Program-made: the position numbers and the translations under genes | From: Candidatus Falkowbacteria bacterium | Lineage (GTDB): Bacteria > Patescibacteriota > Patescibacteriia > Patescibacteriales > GWE2-39-37 | DNA: 33,814 nucleotides | Assembly: GCA_013336275.1 (NCBI GenBank) | Contig: JAAXUA010000009.1 | Coordinates: forward strand, 1-33,814 | Reading direction: 5' to 3' | Shown here: positions 1 to 6,903 of the stretch, piece by piece | Layout: every line of letters starts with the position of its first letter | How positions within the stretch are numbered: the stretch's first letter is position 1 | Notes under the pieces: generated by a model | The model's input: the letters and a program-made list of their open reading frames with translations, nothing else | What the model was told of the DNA's origin: nothing | Databases searched by the model: none

Positions 1-21
1 TTTGGAGGCTGTTTTGTTTTG

Positions 22-95
22 TGGACCCTATCGGATTCGAACCGATGACCCCCTGCTTGCAAAGCAGGTGCTCTAGCCAGCTGAGCTAAGGGCCC
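22..95 (-). tRNA. tRNA-Ala (anticodon UGC)
   Basis: The reverse complement folds into a standard 74-nt cloverleaf. The acceptor stem pairs GGGCCCT with AGGGTCC (one G-T wobble), the D arm contains AGCTCAGCTGG, the anticodon stem CCTGC/GCAGG holds the loop TTTGCAA with anticodon TGC, and the T arm contains GGTTCGAATCC. The discriminator base is A and the terminal CCA is not fully encoded, so it would be added after transcription, unlike the tRNA-Ser of this window. It is the last element of the left minus-strand block, just downstream of a hairpin terminator at 118-137. Confidence 0.97.
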
Positions 96-117
96 AGGAT
101 TCGCTGATGTTCATAAC

Positions 118-137
118 AAAAACTCATTTGCATGAGT
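118..137 (-). terminator. Intrinsic terminator after the 92-aa gene
   Basis: Read on the minus strand, the stem ACTCAT/ATGAGT closes a GCAA tetraloop and is followed by TTTTG. Outer segments (ATTCGC at 99-104 with GCGAAT at 150-155, and ATAACAA with TTGTTAT) could extend the pairing. It would end transcription of the M23 peptidase and 92-aa gene unit before tRNA-Ala. Confidence 0.5.
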
Positions 138-192
138 CTTGTTATTATCGGCGAATAAATCTAAATATAACAGCAAACTCTAAGGGTGTCAA

Positions 193-471
193 CTACTCGA
201 TCGGCACATCGGCCGGGGTCGGCTGAGGACCGGCATTGATCAGGGGTGACAGCACCCACATCATGAAATCATTATAAAGGTTGGTTACCATCAGGATGCC
301 GATAAAAGCCGTCAGCAGGCCGATGATCTTGTACCCCAAACGGGTACCTCCTTCGCTTCCCAAATACTTGTCGAAAAAGGGGATGCGGCCGAAATTGTTG
401 ACCAGGAATTCGGTCTTCATTACCATGCCGGCACCGGCGATCAAGATGATCAATCCGAGAACGATGCGCAT
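193..471 (-). CDS. Small two-helix membrane protein, unknown function
   Basis: A 92-aa protein with two hydrophobic segments: residues about 2-18 (IVLGLIILIAGAGMVM) and about 48-64 (KIIGLLTAFIGILMVTNLY), separated by a polar loop with several Gly and Lys residues. The C-terminus is short and rich in proline and acidic residues. It begins 21 bp after the stop of the LysM/M23 peptidase gene in the same direction, so the two are probably co-transcribed and end at the hairpin at 118-137. The start codon lacks a clear Shine-Dalgarno site, which suggests translational linkage to the upstream gene. I do not recognise the family. Small Gly-rich inner-membrane proteins of this kind are common in CPR genomes; a role near the cell wall enzyme is a guess from context only. 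Confidence 0.75.
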   Translation of the reverse strand: MRIVLGLIILIAGAGMVMKTEFLVNNFGRIPFFDKYLGSEGGTRLGYKIIGLLTAFIGILMVTNLYNDFMMWVLSPLINAGPQPTPADVPIE

Positions 472-492
472 AAGGATCTTTTTATTTATTTA

Positions 493-1878
493 TTACCGCA
501 CGTAGTTGAGCGGGTTGTATTTTGTTCCGTTGATGATGATTTCGAAATGCAGATGCGGGCCGGTTGACCAGCCGGTGTTGCCCATGGCCGCGATTGTCTG
601 TCCTTTGTCGACCTGTCCGCCGGCCTTCACATAGAATTTGGACAGATGGGCGTAGCGGGTCTTCTTGCCGCCGCCATGATTGATGACGATATTGTTGCCA
701 TAACCGCGGCCCCAACCCGCCGACTCGATAACGCCGGCGTCCGCTGCATAAATCGGCGTTCCGACCTTATCAGCCACGTCGATGGCGAAATGTTTCCAAG
801 AATAATATTGGGTGATGCGGTAGCCCGAAGTCGGCCAGGCCATCTTGTTGCCCTTGGTTGGCTTGGCGTCATCCGGAACGTTCTTGTCATCAGAAGCATC
901 GACTTTGATGTTGGATGGCTGCTTGTTGTCCTTTTTGGGGGTTACCAGATTTTTCAACAAAGCCAAGCCGGAATATGACTTCGGTTTTTCCTGGATATAG
1001 CTTTCTTTGCGTCCGCCTGGAATTATCAGCTTTTGGCCGATAGTCAGAAAACCTGAGGCTGACAGCTTGTTGAAGTCGGCGATGGTCGACTCCGGAATAT
1101 CATATTTGCTGGCGATAGCTTTGACCGTTTCACCGCTGACCACCGCGTGGACGACTCCGGAAACCGGCAAGATCGACAGCACATCGCCTGGACGGATGAC
1201 GCTATAGGCATTGAGGTTGTTCTGCCACAGGATGGTGTTGACGCCGATGTCGAATTTTTTGGCGATAGTACTGATGGTGTCGCCCTGTTCGACCGTATAG
1301 CTGACTATTTCGCTACGATCCTTTTTGACCGGATTAGTAAAGACCAGGTCGTTGTTCAGACTGTCACCGTCATCCACGTCATTGATGTCGAGAGGAGCAT
1401 CAAGCGACCCCTCCGGTTCAGACAAGTCGGCAATCGGTTCGCTTTTGACGCTGGAGAGATTATCAAGATACTTCTGCTGAGTCGGCGTAATGGTTTTCTC
1501 GCGATCGAAGGTCTCGACGATCAGCTGATCTTCCTCTGCCGTGCCGAACTCGCTCGAAATCAAAGTCGAGAGTATGGTCTTGCCGCTAGGGTCCTGAATA
1601 TCCTGGGCTTTGGTGTCGCTGGTCAGATTAACAAAAACGATGCTAATGGTGACCAGCCCGACCACTACATGGACCAGCTTCTGATCGAAAAGGAAACTGA
1701 ACAAACTGGTGCGGGAATTGTTCCAACCCAGACGGCGCATCAGGATGAAATAACGCTGATAAATCTTCACCGCAACTTTGTAAAAAAATAGTCGCAAAAC
1801 CCAACGTCCAGGCCTCGCCAGAACGTTCTTATAGAAATAAAGCAGCAGGTTCTTAAAAATGATTAAGGATTTCAACAA
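493..1878 (-). CDS. LysM-domain M23 family metallopeptidase (murein hydrolase)
   Basis: A 461-aa envelope protein. A basic, hydrophobic N-terminal region (1-66) leads into a membrane segment at about 68-85 (LVHVVVGLVTISIVFVNL). An acidic linker follows, then two LysM peptidoglycan-binding modules (about 192-238 and 242-288), a polar linker and a C-terminal M23 domain (about 348-455). The zinc and catalytic residues are visible: HFAID (H363, D367), YAHLS (H411) and HLHFE (H442, H444). The family cleaves peptide cross-links in peptidoglycan, so it probably acts outside the membrane in wall remodelling or daughter-cell separation. All catalytic residues are present, so it should be active rather than an EnvC-like activator. 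The unusually long N-terminal region is rich in aromatic and basic residues and may form an extra amphipathic anchor. The 92-aa membrane protein follows 21 bp downstream. Confidence 0.92.
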   Translation of the reverse strand: MLKSLIIFKNLLLYFYKNVLARPGRWVLRLFFYKVAVKIYQRYFILMRRLGWNNSRTSLFSFLFDQKLVHVVVGLVTISIVFVNLTSDTKAQDIQDPSGKTILSTLISSEFGTAEEDQLIVETFDREKTITPTQQKYLDNLSSVKSEPIADLSEPEGSLDAPLDINDVDDGDSLNNDLVFTNPVKKDRSEIVSYTVEQGDTISTIAKKFDIGVNTILWQNNLNAYSVIRPGDVLSILPVSGVVHAVVSGETVKAIASKYDIPESTIADFNKLSASGFLTIGQKLIIPGGRKESYIQEKPKSYSGLALLKNLVTPKKDNKQPSNIKVDASDDKNVPDDAKPTKGNKMAWPTSGYRITQYYSWKHFAIDVADKVGTPIYAADAGVIESAGWGRGYGNNIVINHGGGKKTRYAHLSKFYVKAGGQVDKGQTIAAMGNTGWSTGPHLHFEIIINGTKYNPLNYVR

Positions 1879-1997
1879 AAAAACCAGCGCATTGACTGAT
1901 ATTTTTTTGATTTGTCTTGATATATGATTGCTAAATTATTTGATTTAACAAAAATATTTTAACATTAATGCTAATTTTAGTCAAATAACAACGAATA

Positions 1998-3059
1998 CTA
2001 GACAATAAACATGGCATCGCCATAACTGAAAAAGCGATACTTTTGGGCGATTGCCTCCTGATATGCCGCTCGGACTAATTCGAGGCCGGAGCTGCCTTGA
2101 GGCAGGCCGTTCTCCACAAAGGCACTGATCAGCATCAGTAAGGTCGATTTGGGGGTGTGGAAGTTGGTTATGAGCCCATCGACGACCTTGAAACTATAGC
2201 CAGGAAAAATGAAAATGTCGGTCCAGCCTGACAGCTGTCCAGGGTTGCTCCAGGCAGTTTCAAGGGTCCTGGCCGCTGTTGTGCCCACTGCAATGACTTT
2301 GCGACCTTGTCTTTTCGCCTCATTGATCCGATCGACTGCTTCCGGCTCGACTTCATACCACTCGGCATGCATCTTATGCTTCGAAATATCTTCGGATTTA
2401 ACCGGAGCAAAGGTACCGAGGCCGACATGCAAAGTCACGTACTCGATCTTTAATCCCTTGGTTTTAATCTTTTCAAGCAGGCGATCGGTAAAATGCAGGC
2501 CAGCGGTCGGGGCCGCCACGGAGCCCTGTTTCCGGTCATCGGCAAAAACCGTCTGATATGACTGCCTGTCCGCCCTTGCTTCTTCGGGGCGCTTGATATA
2601 AGGCGGTAAAGGCACTTGGCCGATGCGCTTGATCGCCTTATCGAATCCAGCTCCGGTCAGATTAAACTCTGCCACCCAGGTCCCGTCCTGATTGTCTTCG
2701 CGGATGATGCAAGACAGGCCAGCGGCGAATACTATTTCCAGTCCTGGAGCGCAGCCCTTGCCGCCCACCAAACAAAGCCAGCGGCCATCTGCGAGCTGCC
2801 GCAACAGGAAAACCTCCGCCGCACCACCGGTGCGGCGCTTCTTGCCGTTGAGCCTAGCCGGAAAAACCTTGGTATTGTTGAGCACCAAAACATCTCCCGC
2901 ATCAAGATAGTCGGCAATGTCGGAGAAGATCCGATGCTCGAATTCTTGCGTCTGACGCCGCAAAACAAAAAGCCGCGAACGGTCTCGCGGACGATGCGGC
3001 TCTTGCGCTATCAGTTCCTTAGGCAATTCGTAATCGAAGTCAGATAATGCCAGTTTCAT
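1998..3059 (-). CDS. queA: S-adenosylmethionine:tRNA ribosyltransferase-isomerase QueA
   Basis: A 353-aa protein matching QueA along its whole length. It starts MKLALSDFDYELPKELIAQ and contains family motifs AAPTAGLHF (182-190), GLGTFAPV (213-220), HAEWY (231-235), VGTT (258-261) and FHTPKSTLLML (300-310). QueA transfers and isomerises the ribosyl moiety of SAM onto preQ1 in the wobble position of GUN-anticodon tRNAs, giving epoxyqueuosine. It is the last gene of the unit ruvB - 81-aa protein - PH protein - queA. Its ATG overlaps the TGA of the preceding gene in the arrangement ATGA, which points to translational coupling. No tgt or preQ1 synthesis gene lies in the window, so the precursor must come from elsewhere in the genome or from outside the cell. 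The ruvB-queA linkage resembles the ruvAB-queA-tgt order of many bacteria. Confidence 0.96.
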   Translation of the reverse strand: MKLALSDFDYELPKELIAQEPHRPRDRSRLFVLRRQTQEFEHRIFSDIADYLDAGDVLVLNNTKVFPARLNGKKRRTGGAAEVFLLRQLADGRWLCLVGGKGCAPGLEIVFAAGLSCIIREDNQDGTWVAEFNLTGAGFDKAIKRIGQVPLPPYIKRPEEARADRQSYQTVFADDRKQGSVAAPTAGLHFTDRLLEKIKTKGLKIEYVTLHVGLGTFAPVKSEDISKHKMHAEWYEVEPEAVDRINEAKRQGRKVIAVGTTAARTLETAWSNPGQLSGWTDIFIFPGYSFKVVDGLITNFHTPKSTLLMLISAFVENGLPQGSSGLELVRAAYQEAIAQKYRFFSYGDAMFIV

Positions 3060-3622
3060 AAGATTCCGACCATTTCTTTTTTCGTTTCAGTCGTCTGCTT
3101 GGCGCGGTCGACTTCGGCCAATCTGATGATGACATCGCGGATGCCATCCGGATTAGGCACTTGCTCGAAATTGAAACGATTCTTTTCTCCGGCGGTCTGG
3201 ATATAGACATCGCCATAGCCGAACATCGTCGGCAGAACGCCCTTAACTTCGCTAGTAACGTCCTGGATGCGGAACAGGCGTTCCTCTGAGATGGTGCGCG
3301 AGAAGAATCCTTCCTGCTCGATATTGATGATCCGCTCGTCGGTTATGATCCAGGTGTCGAGGTAATAATCGATAAAGGTAAAGAAGAAGAATAGCCAGAT
3401 ATACAGAAGGTAAGCGCTAGCCGCCAAAACGATGGCTGGGTAGAACTCTGATTCATTGGCCGTCGGATACAGAGTAAACATGATAATGACGAAACCGATC
3501 AAGGTGGCCAGCATCAGGGCAAAAGCTACAACACGCTTGAACATGATGAACAGGTCCTTTCTGACGATCATTATGACCTTTTCATCAGGCAGCTGGTTGG
3601 GAATGCGGTAGGCGGAAAGCAT
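3056..3622 (-). CDS. PH-domain (bPH2/YdbS-like) membrane protein
   Basis: A 188-aa protein with two membrane helices (about 29-52 and 62-84) followed by a cytoplasmic beta-rich domain (about 85-170). The segment DYYLDTWIITDERIINIEQEG and the following ISEERLFRIQDV are typical of the bacterial PH domain family formerly called DUF304. The function of this family is not well defined; members are inner-membrane proteins, some linked to envelope homeostasis. The gene sits between the 81-aa membrane protein (4 bp gap) and queA (4-bp ATGA overlap), so it is clearly part of the ruvB operon. No feature explains why a PH membrane protein would travel with ruvB and queA. Confidence 0.82.
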   Translation of the reverse strand: MLSAYRIPNQLPDEKVIMIVRKDLFIMFKRVVAFALMLATLIGFVIIMFTLYPTANESEFYPAIVLAASAYLLYIWLFFFFTFIDYYLDTWIITDERIINIEQEGFFSRTISEERLFRIQDVTSEVKGVLPTMFGYGDVYIQTAGEKNRFNFEQVPNPDGIRDVIIRLAEVDRAKQTTETKKEMVGIL

Positions 3623-3626
3623 AAGC

Positions 3627-3872
3627 TTATTTGAAAGTTATAAAGTTACCAAAAACGCTGATCGACGTGTCCCAGTCGATCGGCTCAAGATAGCTGAGCG
3701 TGGCCAGGATTATGACTCCGGAAATGGCGACATAACCGCAGGCAGTGAAAAAAGTTACTCCGCCCTTGAAGCCGAATTTCAGAAGGTGATAGAGCGCCGT
3801 CAGGCTGAAGAGCAGCCAGATGCCGACGAAGGCATAATAAGCGTAGAGAAAAATCGATAGGGTGAAAGTCAT
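3627..3872 (-). CDS. Small membrane protein, unknown function
   Basis: An 81-aa protein, mostly hydrophobic, with probably two helices: residues about 4-28 (LSIFLYAYYAFVGIWLLFSLTALYH) and about 38-60 (VTFFTACGYVAISGVIILATLSYL). The C-terminus contains aromatic and acidic residues. It lies 4 bp after ruvB and 4 bp before the PH-domain gene in a tight operon. I recognise no family. The close packing with another membrane protein suggests that the two may work together, but this is inference from position only. Confidence 0.75.
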   Translation of the reverse strand: MTFTLSIFLYAYYAFVGIWLLFSLTALYHLLKFGFKGGVTFFTACGYVAISGVIILATLSYLEPIDWDTSISVFGNFITFK

Positions 3873-3876
3873 AAAA

Positions 3877-4893
3877 TTAAACTAGCTTATCTTGTCCCCG
3901 CCTCTGTCGACCCAAATGCGTGAAACCCTGGTCAGTCACCATGCGGCCGCGCGGACTGCGGTCAAGAAAACCGAGTTGTATTAAATATGGTTCATAAACC
4001 TCTTCGATAGTTGAAACATCCTCACCCGTAGCAGCCGCAATAGTATTGAGCCCGACCGGGCCGCCGCCGTACTTATCGATTATCAATTCCAAGATTTTGC
4101 GATCGACGCTATCAAGGCCATGCTCATCGACTTCGAGCATCGAAAAAGCATTGAAGCAGTGGTCGCCGGTAATGATGCCGTCGCCCTCCACTTGGCAGTA
4201 ATCACGGACTCTTTTGAGCAAACGGTTGGCCACGCGCGGCGTACGGCGCGAACGCTGAGCGATTTCTTTGGCCATGCTCCGCTCAAGTTCGACGCTCAGG
4301 ATGCGGGCGCTGCGATCTATGATCTGCTCCATATCATCCTGCTCATAATAATTCAGATGGTAAGTCATGCCGAAGCGGTCACGGAGCGGGGCGGTCAGCA
4401 TGCTGGCCTTGGTCGTGGCACCGATAATCGTAAACTTTGGCAAGTCGATTCTCAGGGTGCGGGCCGATGGGCCCTTGCCGATAACGATATCCAAAGCGTA
4501 ATCCTCCATTGCTGGATATAATATCTCTTCGACCCCGCGATTCAGGCGGTGAATCTCATCAATAAATAGAATGTCTCCTTCTTGCAGGTTGGTCAGGATG
4601 GCTGCCAAGTCGCCGGTCTTTTCGATTGCCGGACCGGAAGTAACGCGGATATTGGCACCCAACTCGTTGGCGATGACATGGGCCAGCGTGGTCTTGCCCA
4701 AGCCTGGGGCGCCATAAAGCAGGACGTGCTCAATCGTCTCGTCACGACGGCGGGCCGCCTCAATAAAAATACGCAGATTTTCTTTGATTTTGCTCTGACC
4801 GACATATTCCGCCAATCTCTGCGGACGCAATGTCAGGTCAAGAACATGGTCGCCATTCAATTCCTGACTGGCAACAACTCTTTCTTCTTCCAT
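3877..4893 (-). CDS. ruvB: Holliday junction branch migration ATPase RuvB
   Basis: A 338-aa protein of normal RuvB length. The N-terminus contains the RuvB signature [12 protein letters not shown]. Walker A is GAPGLGKTT (61-69), Walker B ends in IDEIH (111-115), sensor 1 is GATTKASML (158-166), the arginine-finger region is LRDRFG (170-175), and the C-terminal winged helix begins near [12 protein letters not shown]. RuvB is the hexameric AAA+ motor that, with RuvA, drives branch migration of Holliday junctions for resolution by RuvC. It is the first gene of a four-gene minus-strand operon. A promoter candidate lies at 4913-4941. ruvA and ruvC are not in the window. Confidence 0.97.
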   Translation of the reverse strand: MEEERVVASQELNGDHVLDLTLRPQRLAEYVGQSKIKENLRIFIEAARRRDETIEHVLLYGAPGLGKTTLAHVIANELGANIRVTSGPAIEKTGDLAAILTNLQEGDILFIDEIHRLNRGVEEILYPAMEDYALDIVIGKGPSARTLRIDLPKFTIIGATTKASMLTAPLRDRFGMTYHLNYYEQDDMEQIIDRSARILSVELERSMAKEIAQRSRRTPRVANRLLKRVRDYCQVEGDGIITGDHCFNAFSMLEVDEHGLDSVDRKILELIIDKYGGGPVGLNTIAAATGEDVSTIEEVYEPYLIQLGFLDRSPRGRMVTDQGFTHLGRQRRGQDKLV

Positions 4894-4912
4894 AAAAAAT
4901 AACTATAAGCTC

Positions 4913-4941
4913 ATTGTAGCCTTAATGAGGTCAAGCTACAA
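4913..4941 (-). promoter_or_regulatory. Sigma-70-like promoter for the ruvB operon
   Basis: On the minus strand TTGTAG (4936-4941) and TACAAT (4913-4918) are separated by 17 bp. The predicted start lies about 12-15 nt upstream of the ruvB ATG. A second -10-like TATAGT lies even closer to the ATG, but its best -35 match is at 21 bp, which is too far. Confidence 0.45.
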
Positions 4942-4943
4942 CA

Positions 4944-4972
4944 TTGACAAATACCATAAAATATGATTAAAT
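4944..4972 (+). promoter_or_regulatory. Sigma-70-like promoter for the 158-aa gene
   Basis: A consensus TTGACA (4944-4949) is followed 17 bp later by TTAAAT (4967-4972). It faces away from the ruvB promoter and would start transcription about 55 nt upstream of the ATG at 5034. Confidence 0.5.
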
Positions 4973-5033
4973 ATACGAAATTTGATCTTTTTACCCATTC
5001 GACACGGATACTATACCGAAAGGAGAGACCACC

Positions 5034-5510
5034 ATGGAAAAGCGCGTAATCGAACCCCTGACCCAGTTCCTTGAAGAGGAAAAAAAAATCGCCGAGACCC
5101 AGTTGCTGCAGCTCGTCGAGGAACGCAACCACCTGAGAGGCCGCCGCGGATTCTGGCAAGCCGAGTTCGACAAATGCAGCCAAAAAGCGAAACTGATCGA
5201 GCTTCCGAAGCTGATTTACCTTTTCTTTCGCCTGGAGTCTGCCAAATCGAGGCTCGAACAGACAGAATCCTACCTCATCCCCTACTTTGCCAAGGCGCAA
5301 GAGCTGTCTAGCCAGTCGCTCGACGAAATCGCTGATCAGAATTATGCAACGGCCTTAGAGGCGCTTGAGCACATCGGACGCAACCGTCCGATTGCCAACC
5401 ACCAGTTTGACGATGACTACCCCACTTCTACGCTCTCCAATCCTCGCTATGTCGCCAATTACTTTCTCGAACAGCTGCGCGAGTCTCTGAAAAGCTGCCA
5501 AACAGCCTGA
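5034..5510 (+). CDS. Unrecognised helical protein, 158 aa
   Basis: A soluble, probably all-helical protein. Residues about 4-50 and 58-92 are rich in Glu, Lys, Leu and Gln with heptad-like spacing (LTQFLEEEKKIAETQLLQLVEE), suggesting an antiparallel coiled coil. The C-terminal third is polar. The start is supported by AGGAGA 9 nt upstream of the ATG. It is a single-gene unit: promoter at 4944-4972 and a strong terminator at 5544-5573. No signal peptide, membrane segment or enzymatic motif is visible. Codon use is GC-rich like the next gene and looks native. I do not recognise the family; it may be a lineage-specific protein. Confidence 0.78.
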   Translation: MEKRVIEPLTQFLEEEKKIAETQLLQLVEERNHLRGRRGFWQAEFDKCSQKAKLIELPKLIYLFFRLESAKSRLEQTESYLIPYFAKAQELSSQSLDEIADQNYATALEALEHIGRNRPIANHQFDDDYPTSTLSNPRYVANYFLEQLRESLKSCQTA

Positions 5511-5543
5511 GTCCGGGTTTGGAAAAGGGCCGTGCCGATAGTT

Positions 5544-5573
5544 GGCCCCGACATCATGTCGGGGCTGTTTTTT
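5544..5573 (+). terminator. Intrinsic terminator
   Basis: A 9-bp perfect stem (GCCCCGACA paired with TGTCGGGGC, three-base loop TCA) is followed by a run of seven T with one G interruption. It ends the 158-aa gene. Confidence 0.85.
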
Positions 5574-5586
5574 CCCTCTCTGCTTA

Positions 5587-5595
5587 TGCTATGAT
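5587..5595 (+). promoter_or_regulatory. Extended -10 element TGCTATGAT
   Basis: A TGN-TATGAT extended -10 lies 52 bp upstream of the 211-aa gene. No good -35 is visible (the position is T-rich and part of the preceding terminator tract). The same nine bases recur at 16792-16800, and TGGTATAAT occurs upstream of the TrmB-like and GH1 genes. Confidence 0.4.
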
Positions 5596-5647
5596 AAAAG
5601 CTGAGAGGCGTTCATTGCCATAAAAAACTGGAAGAAAGGAGGCTCCA

Positions 5648-6283
5648 ATGGAACACGGCTGTTCACCCCAAACCAGAGGCCTGCCATTCAACCACCAAGC
5701 GGAAGAATACGAAGGCCAGCATCGATTCATCAAACGCTTCGAGGGTGACATCTTCACTCTCGGCAATTTCGACGACATGGTCAGGCTCCAGATCGGTCAG
5801 CGTGACCCGAAGGATTTGCGCCCTTGCCGCTGTTACGCTTTGCGCCCGCAAGACCAACCCCTGCTCGAAGAAGAAGCCTGGAATGACGGCAGTATCCCGC
5901 CGATTGCCTACCAAAAATTCCGCTGGTGCGGCGTCCGTTCCAAGGTCATCACCTTGCACAACGACCGTTACCACATCCCCGGCTTCCAACCCGAAAGCAA
6001 ACAGACTTACCCCGACCGATTGTTCTACGTCGACTTACAGTATGACGAAGACGTCTATGTTGCCGACATCAACGCCGGCAAGGAGTATTTCGACAGGCTT
6101 TCCTCGACAAGGCACAACGTCCGTGCAGGCCGATTCGATCTGTTGGAGAGCTTCCGCGTAACCGCCAGGACCCTGATCCCGATCAGCCAGTACTACGGTC
6201 AATTCCGCGAACCAACCATCCTCATCCGCCGTGAACTCCTATTTGACGAAGTCAAATACATCAAGAGCTTCACCCGCAAATAA
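5648..6283 (+). CDS. Unrecognised soluble protein, 211 aa
   Basis: A polar protein without membrane segments or signal peptide. It is rich in aromatic, Asp and Arg residues (for example LFYVDLQYDEDVYVADINAG at about 141-160) and looks like a mixed alpha/beta globular domain. Several Cys (C5, C59, C61, C93) could bind metal, but no CxxC pair is present. The ATG at 5648 is preceded by AAAGGAGG with 7 nt spacing, close to a perfect Shine-Dalgarno site, indicating strong expression. It has its own extended -10 (5587-5595) and terminator (6286-6313). I recognise no family. With the 158-aa gene it forms a pair of independently transcribed ORFan-like genes inserted between opposing minus-strand operons. 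Confidence 0.78.
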   Translation: MEHGCSPQTRGLPFNHQAEEYEGQHRFIKRFEGDIFTLGNFDDMVRLQIGQRDPKDLRPCRCYALRPQDQPLLEEEAWNDGSIPPIAYQKFRWCGVRSKVITLHNDRYHIPGFQPESKQTYPDRLFYVDLQYDEDVYVADINAGKEYFDRLSSTRHNVRAGRFDLLESFRVTARTLIPISQYYGQFREPTILIRRELLFDEVKYIKSFTRK

Positions 6284-6285
6284 GC

Positions 6286-6313
6286 AAAGCCGAGAGCAAT
6301 CTCGGCTTTTTTT
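6286..6313 (+). terminator. Intrinsic terminator with GCAA tetraloop
   Basis: The stem AAGCCGAGA/TCTCGGCTT closes a GCAA loop and is followed by a T-run. It lies directly after the stop codon of the 211-aa gene. Confidence 0.9.
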
Positions 6314-6353
6314 CATTATTTTTTCACTAATAGTAAATTGAGGGGAGCGCCAT

Positions 6354-6411
6354 AAGCTAAATAGACAACAAAAAAACGGGCTAGCCCGTTTTTTTGTTGT
6401 CTATTTAGCTT
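6354..6411. terminator. Perfect 58-bp palindrome, bidirectional terminator
   Basis: Two 29-base arms pair without mismatch or loop. The core is CGGGCT/AGCCCG flanked by A7 and T7, so it acts as an intrinsic terminator on either strand. The pairing continues outward for 16 more bases (AAGCTAAATAGACAAC and its complement). The stop codon of the minus-strand gene at 6401 lies inside the right arm. It closes the sigma/ABC operon; the plus-strand gene already has its own terminator at 6286-6313. Confidence 0.88.
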
Positions 6412-6880
6412 GACCGGTCGAACTGGCGCTTCCCGGCTGATTCCGATCACCAGGAGCACCGAGCGGCCGATCACGCAATTGGATCATCTGCGCTGTCACA
6501 CTGCCGTCAGAGTTTGGGGTTCCATTAACTGAAACAGTCTTGCCAGGCTCCAAATCAGCCGCCGATCCGGCAGTTGATTTCATGATGCTTGAGCTGGCGT
6601 TGATGAAAATTATCTTAGAACCGCCATCCGGCAGTTTGACAGTCACGCTGGTATCATCCTTTTTGATGACCTCTCCGTTAATGAACCCGCCGCCATTCAT
6701 GGCTCGGGCGCGCGCACCCGCATTGCTTGGGTTGCCTGGCTGGCGCCCCTGAAAATTCATGGACGTCGGACGAGCATTAGCCCCCGGTTTTCCCTGGCCA
6801 TATTTCATGCCGACAAAGAATGACGCGGCAACCAGGATAACCACGGCAATGCCTGCGATAAAAAGATTGTTTTTGTTCAT
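6401..6880 (-). CDS. Membrane-anchored DUF5666-like protein (OB-fold type)
   Basis: A 159-aa protein with an N-terminal membrane anchor (about 6-25, LFIAGIAVVILVAASFFVGM), a low-complexity linker rich in Gly, Asn, Pro and Arg (30-66), and a beta-rich domain (about 67-137). The segment containing NGEVIKKDDTSVTVKLPDGGSK, then DLEPGKTVSVNGTPNSDGSVTAQMIQLR, follows the pattern of DUF5666 domains. The C-terminus is again disordered. It is the last gene of the ECF-sigma/ABC exporter operon, and its stop codon lies in the 58-bp palindromic terminator. A related protein is encoded earlier in the same operon at 10824-11324. The family has no firm biochemical function; extracellular placement next to an exporter suggests a binding or accessory role. 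Confidence 0.75.
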   Translation of the reverse strand: MNKNNLFIAGIAVVILVAASFFVGMKYGQGKPGANARPTSMNFQGRQPGNPSNAGARARAMNGGGFINGEVIKKDDTSVTVKLPDGGSKIIFINASSSIMKSTAGSAADLEPGKTVSVNGTPNSDGSVTAQMIQLRDRPLGAPGDRNQPGSASSTGQAK

Positions 6881-6903
6881 GCTTTTGCTTTATATATTAA
6901 TTG

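Noticed and set aside
1147-1791. Long plus-strand reading frame of 214 codons opposite the M23 peptidase gene
   Set aside because: It is antisense to a gene with clear LysM and M23 motifs, has no RBS, and its product looks like reverse-strand translation of coding sequence.
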